From assembly GCA_036023115.1 (NCBI GenBank), contig JAYKKT010000064.1:6004001-6068000 (forward strand): DNA of 64,000 nt, written 5' to 3'. Both the position numbers and the translations under genes were made by a program. Below, piece by piece: positions 33,226-44,500 of this stretch (the first letter of the stretch is position 1; each line of letters starts with the position of its first letter). The notes beneath the pieces were generated by a model that did not search any database, was not told the origin of the DNA, and was given only the letters and a program-made list of their open reading frames with translations. Source of the stretch: Brasenia schreberi. Taxonomy: Eukaryota > Streptophyta > Magnoliopsida > Nymphaeales > Cabombaceae.

Positions 33226-33635
33226 ACAACTTTGCTTAACCATACAGTTAACCGTAAGATTACCTTTCCATTAACGAAGTTAATGGATGAAATGTTGAAA
33301 AGTTTGTTAAAGGATTGGTTATCACTAGAGCTCCAAAAGTATATGTTTGTGTCTACCCATGTGACAAAAATATCGGGTCGTGTTAGTGTTGACGTTTTCT
33401 ATTGTGAACACAAAATAATAGGACACAAAGTCAACCCGGAACTTAAAAGTAATGACGTTATGAATCACTATACAAACGTGATTTGAAAAGTTCATGTTCA
33501 CATCCACCAAGGTGGAAAACAAATCAGGTCATGTTTGGATCAAGCTGCTTTTGAGAAGCATGAAATGACATGACACAACCCACAACCCGAGACACGAGAT
33601 TGCAACCATTGACACGATATGAAACACAAATCGCT

Positions 33636-33700
33636 ACCCCAACTGAGGTTCGTACTCCGGACCTTCAATTTGTGAGTCGACCCCGTAGCCAACTGAGCTG
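33636..33700 (-). repeat. tRNA-like SINE fragment
   Basis: On the minus strand CAGCTCAGTTGGCTACGGGG resembles a tRNA D-arm and A box. GGAGTACGAACCTC follows in the B-box position. Confidence 0.5.
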
Positions 33701-34592
33701 TTGCTCTTTGTGCAATGCGTCTCTCACTAGAATAGGACAAACCGGTTCCAGAATCGGACTGATATCCGATTCAATTATCAGACCGATTTTGTTTGACGTA
33801 GTTTCTCTATCTTGGGACCCGACGACGAACCCGATTGAGCTGATGGCAGTTTATTCCGGTTCACGTCCCGACCCCTTCGCCTCTCTGCCTCTTTCCTCCC
33901 ACAACTTTTGGAGCTCGCTGCGGATCAGTTTCCCGGAAGGCTACCCTTTTTAATTAGGTAAGGGATCTTTCTCTGCATCATGGTCTCTGCCGATACACAT
34001 AAACTCTCGTTTCTAATTTTATGCTGTTCTCTAGTGTTATCATATAGACGACAGGACCCTCAAATCCGACGAAGTAAGGAGTGTGGTTGCATCTCTTGAT
34101 GAGAAAAGAAGAAGAAGGAAACGTACACTGTGTTGGAGGTAAATGAATTGTGGTGTCATTTTGATAAAATGAACTTTCCTGTGTACAAAGAGTAGCAGAA
34201 GTGTGTGGTGAAGGAAGATACGAAGAACACTACCGTGATATGCTGCAGAGGTTTAAGCAGTGAAATCAATATTTTTCTGGTGAATTTGGATCCTTTGGAT
34301 TGAATACGGAGAATGGTATGTCTGTGTTGGTCTGAATACGGGCAACGGTGAATGTTGGATCCTTCTTTTCATAGAATTGACGAATTTATGTTTGTTTTTT
34401 TGTAGCGTTTATGTTTTTTGAAGAGGTTGGTTAGGTACAACTACAAGAATACTGGCTTGTCTAATGTACCATTTGTCACTGTAACGATTTATCATATTCT
34501 AAAGTATCCTTTTGGTGCTTACCCATTGTTAAACTCATCATCAAATCGCTATGTAGGTTACCATTATAAACGCTCGGTCTCACCTCTGTCAT
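33701..34592 (+). other. 5' region of the PPR gene
   Basis: Probable leader and promoter of the downstream PPR gene. The frame is closed by TAG at 34554, so the protein cannot start further upstream without an intron. No plastid or mitochondrial targeting exon was identified here. Confidence 0.45.
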
Positions 34593-36440
34593 ATGCTTGG
34601 GAAGAGACCAAGGACATGGAACTCGAGTCTGAAAGCATTTGCAGAGGAGGGTCGCTTCATCGATGCCCTGCATCTCTATCATCATATGCAACTATTTGGC
34701 GTCTCACCTGATGGATTCACTTTCCCCTTTGCCATCAAGTCTTGTGCCGCTCTTTGTCTGCCGAAAACTGGTCAGCAACTGCATGCCCATGCAGTAAGGA
34801 CTGGATGTAATGCTGAGCTCTTCGTTCATACTGCACTCATTGCTATGTATTCAAAGTTTTCGCAAGTTAGAGATGCACACGTGGTGTTCGACGAAATTCC
34901 TCAACAACGAAATGTGGTTTCCTGGAATGCGCTATTAACTGGGTACAATCTTAATGGGTGCCCTAAAGAAGCTGTCATCCTGTTCCATCAAATGCGTGCT
35001 ATGGGTGTTGAATTTAATCCAATCACCATGCTTGGTTTGATCCCTGCTTGTGCTACTATGCATGATCTGGAATTAGGTAGATCCCTACATGCTTGTAATA
35101 TCAAGACCGGGATGGGTTTAGACAATTCTGTTGCCAATTGTTTCATTACAATGTATTCGAAGTTCGGTGATGTAGATCATGCCCGCCGCGTGTTTGATGC
35201 AATTCCTGATAGAAATGTGATCAGCTGGAATGCTATGATTTCTGGATACTCGCAGAATGGTAATGCCCATGATGTGCTTCATCTGTACCATGAAATGGAG
35301 AAGGTTGGTGTTGATCCTGATGCAGTTAGCCTTGTTTGCATACTTTCTGCTTGTGCATCACTTGGGGCTCAAGGCATCGGACGAAAGATTCATGAGCATG
35401 TAACTCAAAAATGTCTACCATTTAATGTGTTCCTAACAAATGCTCTCGTCAACATGTACTGTAGATGCGGAAATTTGGATTTAGCAAGACAATTGTTTAA
35501 TGAGATGCCCCAGAAGAACGTCGTCTCTTGGACAACAATAATGGCAGGGTATGGCATGCATGGACTAGGAGAAGTTGCAGTTTGCCTTTTTGACAAAATG
35601 TTGATGAGTGGTATCTGGCCTGATTCCGTAGCATTTCTTAGTGTTTTATCAGCTTGTAGCCATTCAGGGTTGGTTGACAAGGCATGGGAGTATTTCAACT
35701 GCATGAAGAACATACACGGATTGCAGCATCGAATGGAGCATTATGCCTGTATGGTTGATGTTCTAGGTCGTGCTGGTCAAATAACTGAGGCTAAACATTT
35801 GATTGCTGAAATGCCAATGAAGCCTGACGGTGCGATTTGGGGCGCATTGCTTGGTGCCTGCAAGATCCATAGCAATGTAGAGGTTGCAGAGCTTGCTGCT
35901 GCACATGTTTTTGAGCTTGAGCCAGAAAATGTTGGCTATTATGTACTTTTATCAAATATATATGCTGGTGTTAGAAATTATGAAGGGATAGCAAGAGTAA
36001 GATGCATGATCAGGGATAGGAAGCTAAGAAAACCTCCAGGTTATAGCTACATAGAGCTGCGACAGAGGGTTCACCTGTTCTTCGCAGGTGATAGGAATCA
36101 TCCTCAGGCTGATGCAATATATAAGGTGTTGGACATGCTCGAGGAATTGTTAAAGGAAGCCGGTTATGTCCCTGATGTTGGTGATGCTCTATGGGATGAG
36201 AAAGATTCAAGCGATGATATGGTGGCAGTTCACAGCGAGAGACTGGCCATTGCTTTTGGGTTCATGAACACAGAGCCAGGGACAAGAATTCTTGTAATTA
36301 AAAATCTTCGTATTTGTACGGATTGCCATGCTGCAACTAAGTTCATGTCGAGGGTGGTAAAGCGGGAGATTGTGGTTAGAGATGCAACTCGTTTCCACCA
36401 TTTCAAGGATGGTATCTGTAGTTGCAACAATTACTGGTGA
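34593..36440 (+). CDS. MEF10: PLS-class PPR protein with DYW domain, MEF10-like mitochondrial RNA editing factor
   Basis: An intronless 615-codon gene. Tandem PPR motifs span residues ~8-430 (for example NVVSWNALLTGYNLNGCPKEA and NVISWNAMISGYSQNG). E/E+ motifs follow, then a DYW deaminase domain over the last ~95 residues. The deaminase zinc ligands are intact: HSE at residue 547 and CTDC at residues 575-578. The protein ends CSCNNYW. Length, order and wording match Arabidopsis MEF10 (At3g11460, ~620 residues), which edits a mitochondrial nad2 transcript. Shared phrases include FPF.LKSCA.L.LP.(S/T)GQQLH and LGRAG. Only about eight residues precede the first repeat, short for a targeting peptide. 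MEF10 orthology is inferred from memory of the sequence. Confidence 0.9.
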   Translation: MLGKRPRTWNSSLKAFAEEGRFIDALHLYHHMQLFGVSPDGFTFPFAIKSCAALCLPKTGQQLHAHAVRTGCNAELFVHTALIAMYSKFSQVRDAHVVFDEIPQQRNVVSWNALLTGYNLNGCPKEAVILFHQMRAMGVEFNPITMLGLIPACATMHDLELGRSLHACNIKTGMGLDNSVANCFITMYSKFGDVDHARRVFDAIPDRNVISWNAMISGYSQNGNAHDVLHLYHEMEKVGVDPDAVSLVCILSACASLGAQGIGRKIHEHVTQKCLPFNVFLTNALVNMYCRCGNLDLARQLFNEMPQKNVVSWTTIMAGYGMHGLGEVAVCLFDKMLMSGIWPDSVAFLSVLSACSHSGLVDKAWEYFNCMKNIHGLQHRMEHYACMVDVLGRAGQITEAKHLIAEMPMKPDGAIWGALLGACKIHSNVEVAELAAAHVFELEPENVGYYVLLSNIYAGVRNYEGIARVRCMIRDRKLRKPPGYSYIELRQRVHLFFAGDRNHPQADAIYKVLDMLEELLKEAGYVPDVGDALWDEKDSSDDMVAVHSERLAIAFGFMNTEPGTRILVIKNLRICTDCHAATKFMSRVVKREIVVRDATRFHHFKDGICSCNNYW

Positions 36441-37504
36441 TTAAGAGCTTGAAATAGAAAAGATACACAGGCTTGCTTGATTGGAGAAGAAGCTTTAACC
36501 TTTCTGGCCATTTATAATGTGTATATATGTTAAATTCCTTGTTGTATGGATTCATCTGTAGTTTACCATGTAATAAGAAGGAAATTCAACTCTGTAGATC
36601 CATGGCAACACTGACATTTTGAAAGTGGCCATGAAGCGATTCATGATCATGTGGCCTGAAATATCTCAAGTAAACAGCAAAAGGTGAGACGACAGACCCA
36701 TGTCAATGTAAGGACTGGATCATGTCTTATATGACGCCCGTGTTTCCTAGTCACATTTCTCTCATGTGACTTTGGTCCTGCAAAAGGTTCCTGGAGCTTT
36801 ACAGTAGACGGTAACAAAAGTTCTACTGCTTATAATTTCTAAGTAGATACTTTAGGTTTTCTGTGAGAAATTGAGAAATATGTAGTTGCCATGCTTGCGA
36901 CTTACTCGACCTATTTTATGAGTTTGAGTAACTAAAATGATTTATATGGTTTCTTAACAGGGATCACTCATCTGCAAACTTCAGTTTCTTTTCCCTTTTT
37001 TGTGAGTTAAATTATCATCTATATTCCACATTTTATATGCATATGAGGTTATAAAACTCATATATATATATATAACTTATATATATTAGTTCGGTTTGGT
37101 TCCAACACTGGAACCGTAAATGGAACCGCCGAGTTTTTTCCTGCTAGAACTGAACCGAACCAAACCTGAGACATCTATAACCGGTTCGGTTTGGTTCTGG
37201 TGGTTCCATGAATACTCTTAGGTGCACGCACAATTTATGATGACTTTGATGCTCACCTTCCTCCGGCTTATCACCAGCAAAAATCGCAATGACGGTCATT
37301 AGTCATTCACTGAGAGACTTGTGCACGTCACTGGTAGAAAATAAGTATTCGTGATGGTCGAAAAGCCATGCTCGCCACTGGATGGCATCCTTCTCTTTCA
37401 AGAGGATTCGCTTCATGTTAATTCTGGTTAACTTTGCATCAAATGAAACTTTACACTCTACCACAATAGCTTAGAGTTTTTTCTCCTTCTCCTTTTTTAA
37501 TAAA
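36441..37504. other. Intergenic, no gene
   Basis: 3' flank of the PPR gene. At about 37085-37215 there is a GGTTCGGTTTGG/AACCGAACC repeat with an internal hAT-like end (GAGACATCTA). It resembles the subterminal repeats of the hAT element at 44.5 kb. Confidence 0.45.
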
Positions 37505-37566
37505 GGGAGGCCGAAGCCTAACACACGTGCATGCACCCACCAGCAATTGAACTCATCACCACAGCA
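37505..37566 (-). repeat. tRNA-derived SINE fragment (3' half)
   Basis: On the minus strand GATGAGTTCAATTGCTGGTG and then GCATGCACGTGTG, TTAGGCTTCGGCCTCCC match the post-B-box part of the SINEs at 52-54 kb. Confidence 0.4.
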
Positions 37567-37570
37567 CAGG

Positions 37571-37767
37571 AGTCGGAGCAGTGGCGGATCTGCATAGCGA
37601 GTTGGTGGGGCAGCCGCTCCACCTGAAATTTGAAGCGTCAATTGAAAAAACTGTAGCTAGCAGTTAAATTAAATTCATGGTTATAACACAGTTTGCCCCA
37701 CCTTAAACAGTTTCATGAGCTTTTCGCCCCACCCGACACCAATTTCTAGATCCGCCATTCAGTCGGA
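37571..37767. mobile_element. MITE (183 bp) with near-perfect target duplication
   Basis: The body 37578-37760 has inverted ends built on GTGGCGGATCT (left) and AGATCCGCCAT (right), with GGTGGGGC/GCCCCACC echoed further in. AGTCGGA flanks both sides (37571-37577 and 37761-37767). One more base pair mismatches, so a 7- or 8-bp duplication fits, suggesting the hAT superfamily. Confidence 0.65.
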
Positions 37768-38027
37768 AAAAACTTCCTGTTGAACTAACACTCTTGTAAC
37801 GTACTCCGCTGAGGATACCTGCAAATTGGAGAATTACTGAGCTGTCAATCCGACATCGGGTTTGCTTATAGTTCCTCCAGTCATGGAACCGAAACCCACG
37901 GTTCAAACTGTCGCTTCTGGGTTTTATAAGGTTTCTTTTTTCATTTCTTTTTACCTTTTCTGTTGTTTTTAATCAAACCATAACGGGTGGAACCCAGTTC
38001 AGTTAGTGTCCATGGTTTCAGGCAAAC

Positions 38028-38130
38028 AAGAACGGCCGTGGCTAAGGGTTGAACTTTGATGCGAAGGTCATGAGTTAGATTCTCCGAGTATGCATGTCTT
38101 GCAAGGATTCTGCCTGAACCCACCTCACAA
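38028..38130 (+). repeat. tRNA-like SINE fragment
   Basis: GTGGCTAAGGGTTGAAC (A-box-like) is followed about 40 bp later by GTCATGAGTTAGATTCTCC (B-box-like). The similarity is weak. Confidence 0.3.
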
Positions 38131-38279
38131 ATATAAAAAATCAAATGCAAAAATTGAATTTGCTTTGGAACTTGTCACAAATTGAGACAGAAGAACCTTA
38201 GCAGGTGCGCTTATGAAGAATAAGTTTTTTGTCATAAAATTAATGTCCAATGGCAATGCTTAAAGGAAGCAGAGCTAGT

Positions 38280-38455
38280 TAGACATGTCCGGTTTCGGGT
38301 AAACTGCATCTGTTGGTTCTAAACCTTCAGTTTGCTTGGGATACCATGAACCATAACCGAACCAGAGTTTCTCGATTCCGGTTACTGCTTGTTTCGTGCA
38401 TGGTTCACTTCAATTCACCGGGCTGCTCTAAGCCGGCTGTGTCTCAGGCTAGCAA
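38280..38455. repeat. hAT-like short element
   Basis: It begins TAGACATGTCCGGTTTCGGG, the same terminus as the hAT element at 44.5-46.7 kb. It contains AACCGAACC and CCGG words and may end near CCGGCTGTGTCTCA at about 38448. Flanks share only GCTAG, so a target duplication is not proven. Confidence 0.4.
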
Positions 38456-38494
38456 CTTCAATTTTTTTAAGAAAAACTTATATGGTTAAAGAAA

Positions 38495-38612
38495 GGAAGC
38501 AATAAAGAATGATATAACTTAAGTCAATTGTTAATATGGTGCATGATCAAATTCTATAGAATGATCTAACTTATGTTGAGTTAACTGTTAATATGATGCA
38601 TGATCGAGCTAT
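38495..38612 (+). mobile_element. Two degenerate LINE tail fragments, opposed to the adjacent LINE
   Basis: Two copies of the LINE terminal segment (AATAAAGAATGAT...AACTTA...GTTAATATG.TGCATGATC) lie in plus orientation at about 38500-38550 and 38560-38605. They abut the tail of the minus-strand LINE at 38613, so tail faces tail. Confidence 0.5.
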
Positions 38613-41487
38613 ACAATAACAACAACAATTAAGCCTTTTCCCATTCTAGACGGGGTCGGCTACATGGATTCTTTGTTTCCACAGATCCCTATCGTGTGCC
38701 ATGTTAGAAGTTAACTCACAATAAGCTAGATCATTCTTTATTGTTTCTTTCCAACACTTTTGTTGTCGTCCTCTACCTCTTTTAATACTTTCCAAATTTA
38801 GTTTTTCTAACCTTCTTAAAGGTTCTTCTTTTGATCTCCTTTCTATATGTCCAAACCATCTTAAAAGATATTCTCTCATTTTATCCTCTATTGATGTCAC
38901 TCCTAATTTGTTTCTAATAACCTCATTATGTATACGGTCTTTTCTTGTATGATCACTCATCCATCTCAACATCTTCATTTCTGTCACAGACATCTTTTGT
39001 ACATGTTGATGATTAACTGCCCAACACTCAGAACCATAAAACATGGCATGCCTAATTGCTGCTCTATAATATTTACCTTTTAACTTTAATGGTATTTTCT
39101 TATCACAAAGAATACCTGATGCTCTTCTCCATTTTAACCAACCAGCATTAATTCTATGCGTAACATCTCCATCAATTCTTCCATCACTCTAAAAGAGTGA
39201 CCCTAGGTATTTAAAACCTTTCCTTTTGGGGATGCAATGTGTGCCAATTTTAATTTCTATGTCCTTTGAGGTAACCACGTGATCAAACTTACATTCCATA
39301 TATTCTATCTTGTTCTACTAAGTCAGAGGCCTTTGCTTTCTAATGTTTCTCTCCATAGTTCCAATTTTCTATTAACTTTTTCCTTAGACTCCTCCACTAA
39401 TACAATGTCATCTGCTAATAACATACACCAAGGTACTTCATCTTAAATATGTTTTGTTAACTCATCCATCACCATTATAAATAAGTATGGACTTAAAGTT
39501 GATCCTTGATGTAACCCAATATTAACTTCAAAGAAGTCTGCCGTTCCTTCATGAGTCCTCACACATGTTTTTGCACCATCATACATGTCTCTTATAAGGT
39601 TAATATATGTTAATGGGATACATCTTTTTTCCTCGGTACCCTATCATAAGCTTTTTCTAGATCAATAAATATCATGTGAAGGTCTTTCTTTTTTGCTTTA
39701 AAATGTTCCATAAGACGTCTCAGAAGGTGAATCGCTTCAATAGTAGATCAACCTGACATGAATCCAAATTGGTTCTCTGTTGTACTTGATACTTGTCTTA
39801 ACCTACGTTCGATAATTCTTTCTCACAATTTCATAGTATGGCTCATTAACTTGATACCTCGATAATTCGCACAATTTTGAATGTCTCTCTTGTTCTTATA
39901 TATGGGTATAAGTGTACTTGCTCTCCATTCCTTGGGCATCTTTTGGTTTTTCTATATTTCATTAAATAGTCTGATGAGCCAAGTGATTCTTATTTCTCTT
40001 AGTATTTTCCAAACTTCTATAGGAATATTATTTGGTCCTACAGATTTACCACCCTTCATATGTTTAAGAGCCTCTTTGACTTCATTCTTTTGAATACATC
40101 GGTAGAAATTGTGGTTTATATACTTTTCTGATTTGGCTAACTCTCATAAGCTAATACTAACATCTTTATTTTCATTAAAAAGATTATAAAAATAGTTTTT
40201 CCATCTATTTCTTATATCATCATTTGCTACTATAATTTTTTCATCCTCGTCTTTGATGCATCTAACATAATTAAGATCTTTAGTTATCTTATCTCTAGCC
40301 TTAGCTATCCTAAAAATATCTCTTTCACCCTCTTTTGAGTTGAGTTTTTTATATAAGTCCTCTCAAATTTTAGCTTTTGCTTCACTCATGGCCTTTTTTG
40401 CTTCCTTCTTTGCTTTCTTATAAGCCTCTAAAGTTTCACTAGTTTTCTTAGCATAATGTAATTTGTAACATGCCCTCTTTACCTTGATTTTATTTTGTAC
40501 TACTTCACTCCACCACCAAGCTTCTTTTTGTGCCAGTACACCTCCTTGAGATACCCCTAACACATCTTTCACCACTTTCCTAATATGTATAGCCATATTG
40601 TTCCACATATCACAAGGTGTACCAACATAATTCCAAACATCTCCTTAAAGGACTTTCTGTTTAAATATATCTTCTTTCTCGCTTTTAAGGTTCCACCATT
40701 TAGTCCGAATAGCTCGATGCACTCTTTTCTTCTTTGTCCATTTTTTTATTTGTAAATCCATAACTAAAAGTCGATGTTGGGTGGTTAAGCTTTCTCCTGG
40801 AATTACCTTGCAATCTTTACAACACGCTCTATCTTTTTTTCTACAAATAAAGTAATCAATTTGTGTTTGTGATAAACCATTCTTATAAGTAATTAAATGT
40901 TTATCTCATTTTTTGAAGATTGTATTGACTATAAAGAGATCAAATGCCATAGCAAAATTTAAAATCTCCCTACCTTCCTCATTTATATCCCCAAAACCAA
41001 AGTTTTCATGAATCCCTTGATATCCTAATGCCTCTTTACCAACATGTCCATTTAAGTCTCCTCCTAAACAAATCATCTCCCTTTGTGGAATCTTTTGAAT
41101 CACCTTATCTAACTCTTCTCAAAAAGTTGTCTTTATACTATCTTCTAGTCCTACTTGGGGTGCGTAAGCACAAACTAAATTCAAAACCTATTCTCCTAAC
41201 ACTAATTTCAACGTTATAATTCGGTCACCATATCGTTGTATGTCTACTACACTATCCTTTAAATCTTTATTTATGATAATACCAACTCCGTTTCGAACAT
41301 TTTCTTTACCTGAGTACCATAATTTAAAACCTTTATCCTCTATTTCTTTTGCTTTTTCTCCAACCCATTTTGTCTCTTGTAAACATAGAATATGAATTTC
41401 TCCGAATCATAGTATCTACCACCTCCATTAGCTTACTCGATAATGTTCCGATATTCGAAGAACCAATACGAATCTTATTATCTGTGT
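38613..41487 (-). mobile_element. RTE-type LINE, nearly complete, 5'-truncated and mutated
   Basis: On the minus strand from 41487 it carries an AP-endonuclease domain (LCLQETKWVGE, MICLGGDLNGHVGKEALGYQ, then HRLLVMDL). Next is a lysine-rich linker (MWNNMAIHIRKVVKDVLGVS), reverse transcriptase ([42 protein letters not shown] with the catalytic ADD intact), and the C-terminal [17 protein letters not shown] region. It ends DPV-stop and a (TTG)n-type tail. Several stops and frameshifts break it. Compared with the LINE at 61787 it lacks the first ~350 bp. No target duplication was found. Confidence 0.9.
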
Positions 41488-42132
41488 GTGAACATACTTG
41501 ATCATTTCATGTTACTTCGAGATATCATGATATGGGTGTTATACTACCAGCAAAATCGTGTTTCAGATTTTGCTCGTCTGTAATCTCATTTTCATGTCAG
41601 AACAGGTTAACACATCCATAACCTGATCTTTTTAATGAAACTTTGGTGCAGAGGCGAACACAAACTCTCTGGGTCATGTTCAACATTGGGTTCTCATGTC
41701 AGTCCTGTATTGTTGGCTGCTTTTGACAGATCGGGTGAATAGAGATTGGATACGGTAGCATAAAATGAAATGACACGAAAGGAGAACATCCGAAACACAA
41801 AACTGTGACCCTTATTTTTGGTTGTGATTACAAAGTCAAAAAGTAAGGTGAACCACAAACTAAATTGCTGGTAGGAGGAATAAAACGCAAAGATGTTGAA
41901 CCATCGTTTCTGGTTCAAACCAAACAACCTGAGAGCGAGAGAGAAAATGATTGGATCCTGTCATCTTGATGTTCTCCACTCATATTAGATTATTTTTTTC
42001 GTGAGTGTAATAACATTATTATTATTATTTTCAAAAACTGTTAATTTCTTTTAAAATTAAACTTATGAAAAGCAAAGAGATGTCATGAGTGAGCATGTGC
42101 TAGATCTGGTTTTCATATATATATATATATAT

Positions 42133-42185
<53 letters not shown>

Positions 42186-43599
42186 CTTATCACTCATGTT
42201 CATCCATCTTTTTGGTGGCAGTGTAATAATAATGTTATTTGTACTTTTTAAAAGTTTTAACAAAATTTAAATTATACTTATATCACTAAAAAATAATGAG
42301 TAAACATGAGCGATTTTAGAAGTAGTAGGATTTGGTTTTCCTATATATATATATATATATTCTTCTTTCTCTAAAACCGGAGAATCGTAAACCTCAAGGT
42401 CAATCTCTGGTTGAAATGAAGAAAACGGGAATCCTTAGCCTTCCTTAATTTGAAAGGCCTACCGATGGCTGCGCCTGGCTCTTGGTAGGGTTCAGTTTCG
42501 TGTTCTGGGTGTCTTCATGTCGTGCCAATTTTATGTTATTGTCAGAAATAAATTGATTAAAACATGAACCGATTCTTCTTTCCTGTACTTCGTGTGGACA
42601 CAAACAAGAATCTTTCAGGTCATGAATCGTGCATGTTGTGTTTAGCTCGATTCGTGTTAGCATGTTTAGTGAAGTATCTAGAATTTTAGGTACATACAGC
42701 CTAGAATCGATATTTTTTCCCCTCATACATTGGGCAGGCTAGAGCCAATGCATGCCTTGGGTGTCGAACTTATGATCGTGAGAATTATATGGATATTATT
42801 AAAACAAGTAATCTTTTAGTTTTTGAGAAAATTTAGAAGAACTTTAATAAGTTTAATTATTGTAAAAAGTCACGCTTTAACTTTAACAAGCTAATTCACT
42901 CGTGTTCAGTTCGTGTTCAAACGAGCCATCTGCAGCAACAAGACCTCGAGTTGACAAACAAGCTCCAAAAACCCATTCATTTAGTTTCACTTATTTATGA
43001 GCCACGAGCTTCGGACGAACCAGATGTTGAGTTGAGTTGAGGATATGCAATTCTAACTTGCGTTGCTCCTGCATGAGGGCGGGTTTTTAGGGTTGAAGAC
43101 TAACCCCAATGCGGGACAAGAAGGGGTTGGGTTTAGGTAAACCTGTCCTACCCGATATATATAATGATTGGATCCTGCAACCTTTAACATGTACATACAC
43201 TCATTTTGTGTTTTGAGAGGTTTTACGTCTAATAAAGGTGTCATCTATATTTTTCCAAACAACTTGCAACATTATAAATTACACTCAAACCCCTAAAAGT
43301 AAAATGTGGATATGAGTATCCATGCATAAGATGTGAGATATAGTTTTCACACACATGCATTGACATATTTATATATATATTTGTATTGTTATTGCCGATC
43401 TAATAAAATATATTCAAGATGAAGTTCTTTGGTGTATGGTATTCACGAATGACATTGTTTAATTGATGAGTCCAAGGAAAAGTTAATAAAAAACTGAAAT
43501 TGTATAGAGAAACATTAGAAAGTAAAAACTTTTGACTTAACAGAACAAAGACATAATATATTTAGAATACAAGTTTGATCATTTGGTTACTTCAAATGA
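41488..43599. other. Intergenic, repeats only
   Basis: No gene was seen. It holds copies of an AT-rich MITE-like family (about 41945-42112 and 42185-42340), an (AT)n(GA)n tract (42114-42182), an (AT)n tract (42343-42360) and decayed repeats rich in CTCGAGC/GGGTT words (42890-43160). Confidence 0.45.
42114..42182. repeat. (AT)n(GA)n microsatellite
   Basis: AT dinucleotides directly followed by about 24 GA dinucleotides. Confidence 0.9.
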
Positions 43600-43915
43600 T
43601 ATAGAAATTAAGATTGTGTTGTATCCCTTATAAGGAAAATTTTAAATACCTATAGTCATTTTTTCATAATGGTATAAAAGTTTTAAAATGGAGAAGCACA
43701 TTAGGTATAATATGCGATAATAAAATATTATTAAAGTTAAAAGATAAATATTATGGAACAACAATTAGATCTATTATGTTTTATGATTATGAGTGTTGGG
43801 TAGTTAATCGTCAATATGTACAAAAGATATCGGTGGCCAAGTTAACTATTAGCATGACACATGATCGAGGTATATGAAAACAAAGAGTCCACATAACCAA
43901 CTCCATCTATTATGA
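43600..43915 (+). mobile_element. Degenerate RTE LINE fragment
   Basis: Decayed LINE C-terminal sequence in plus orientation: YHFIMVxKVLKWRSTLG followed by MFYDYECWVVNRQYVQKIS (compare [19 protein letters not shown]). It continues to the terminal ACACATGATCGAGG and AAACAAAGAGTCC words. Confidence 0.7.
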
Positions 43916-44300
43916 GAGAGGGCATAATTGATGTTATATATATATATATATACATATATATGTGTATGCATATAAATGTATATATTGAAAAATAGAAATG
44001 GGATCTTACATACCTTTGACATTCTCACCCATTACTTTTCAGTGGTATGAGTATAATTTAAAAGTTTTTAAAGTTTAAAAAAAAAAGGTTGATCCAATCA
44101 CCATCTCTCTCTATATATAGGTACTTTAGTTGTATAATGTCTTTTAGTGTATAATCTTACACAAACATCTCCAAAGTATAATCTTTAAGATCAATTATGA
44201 AGATTTAAACTTTTAATTCAAATATCTATCGTTGATATCAAAGATCGAATAATAGAGATGCTTGTGCAAGAGTATGCACCAAAATGCATTATGCACCTAA

Positions 44301-44339
<39 letters not shown>
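44301..44339. repeat. (CT)n microsatellite
   Basis: About 19 CT dinucleotides. Confidence 0.9.
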
Positions 44340-44341
<2 letters not shown>

Positions 44342-44500
44342 ATGTGTATAAAATATGTTTCATGATCTAGTCTTTACACACACATATATATAAATTACTA
44401 ATATATTCTCTATGAAAAAACTACTACTAGTATAACAAAATATTATACTATGTACTCTATGGTGCATTGCTTATTATCCTATAACATTGAACTGTTATGT

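Noticed and set aside
33570..33953. 127-codon open frame upstream of the PPR gene, considered as its first exon
   Set aside because: It includes a tRNA-like SINE, does not look like a targeting peptide, and no donor/acceptor pair joins it to the PPR frame convincingly.
38613..41487. Target-site duplication around the second LINE
   Set aside because: No convincing flanking repeat was found; the left flank is itself LINE debris.
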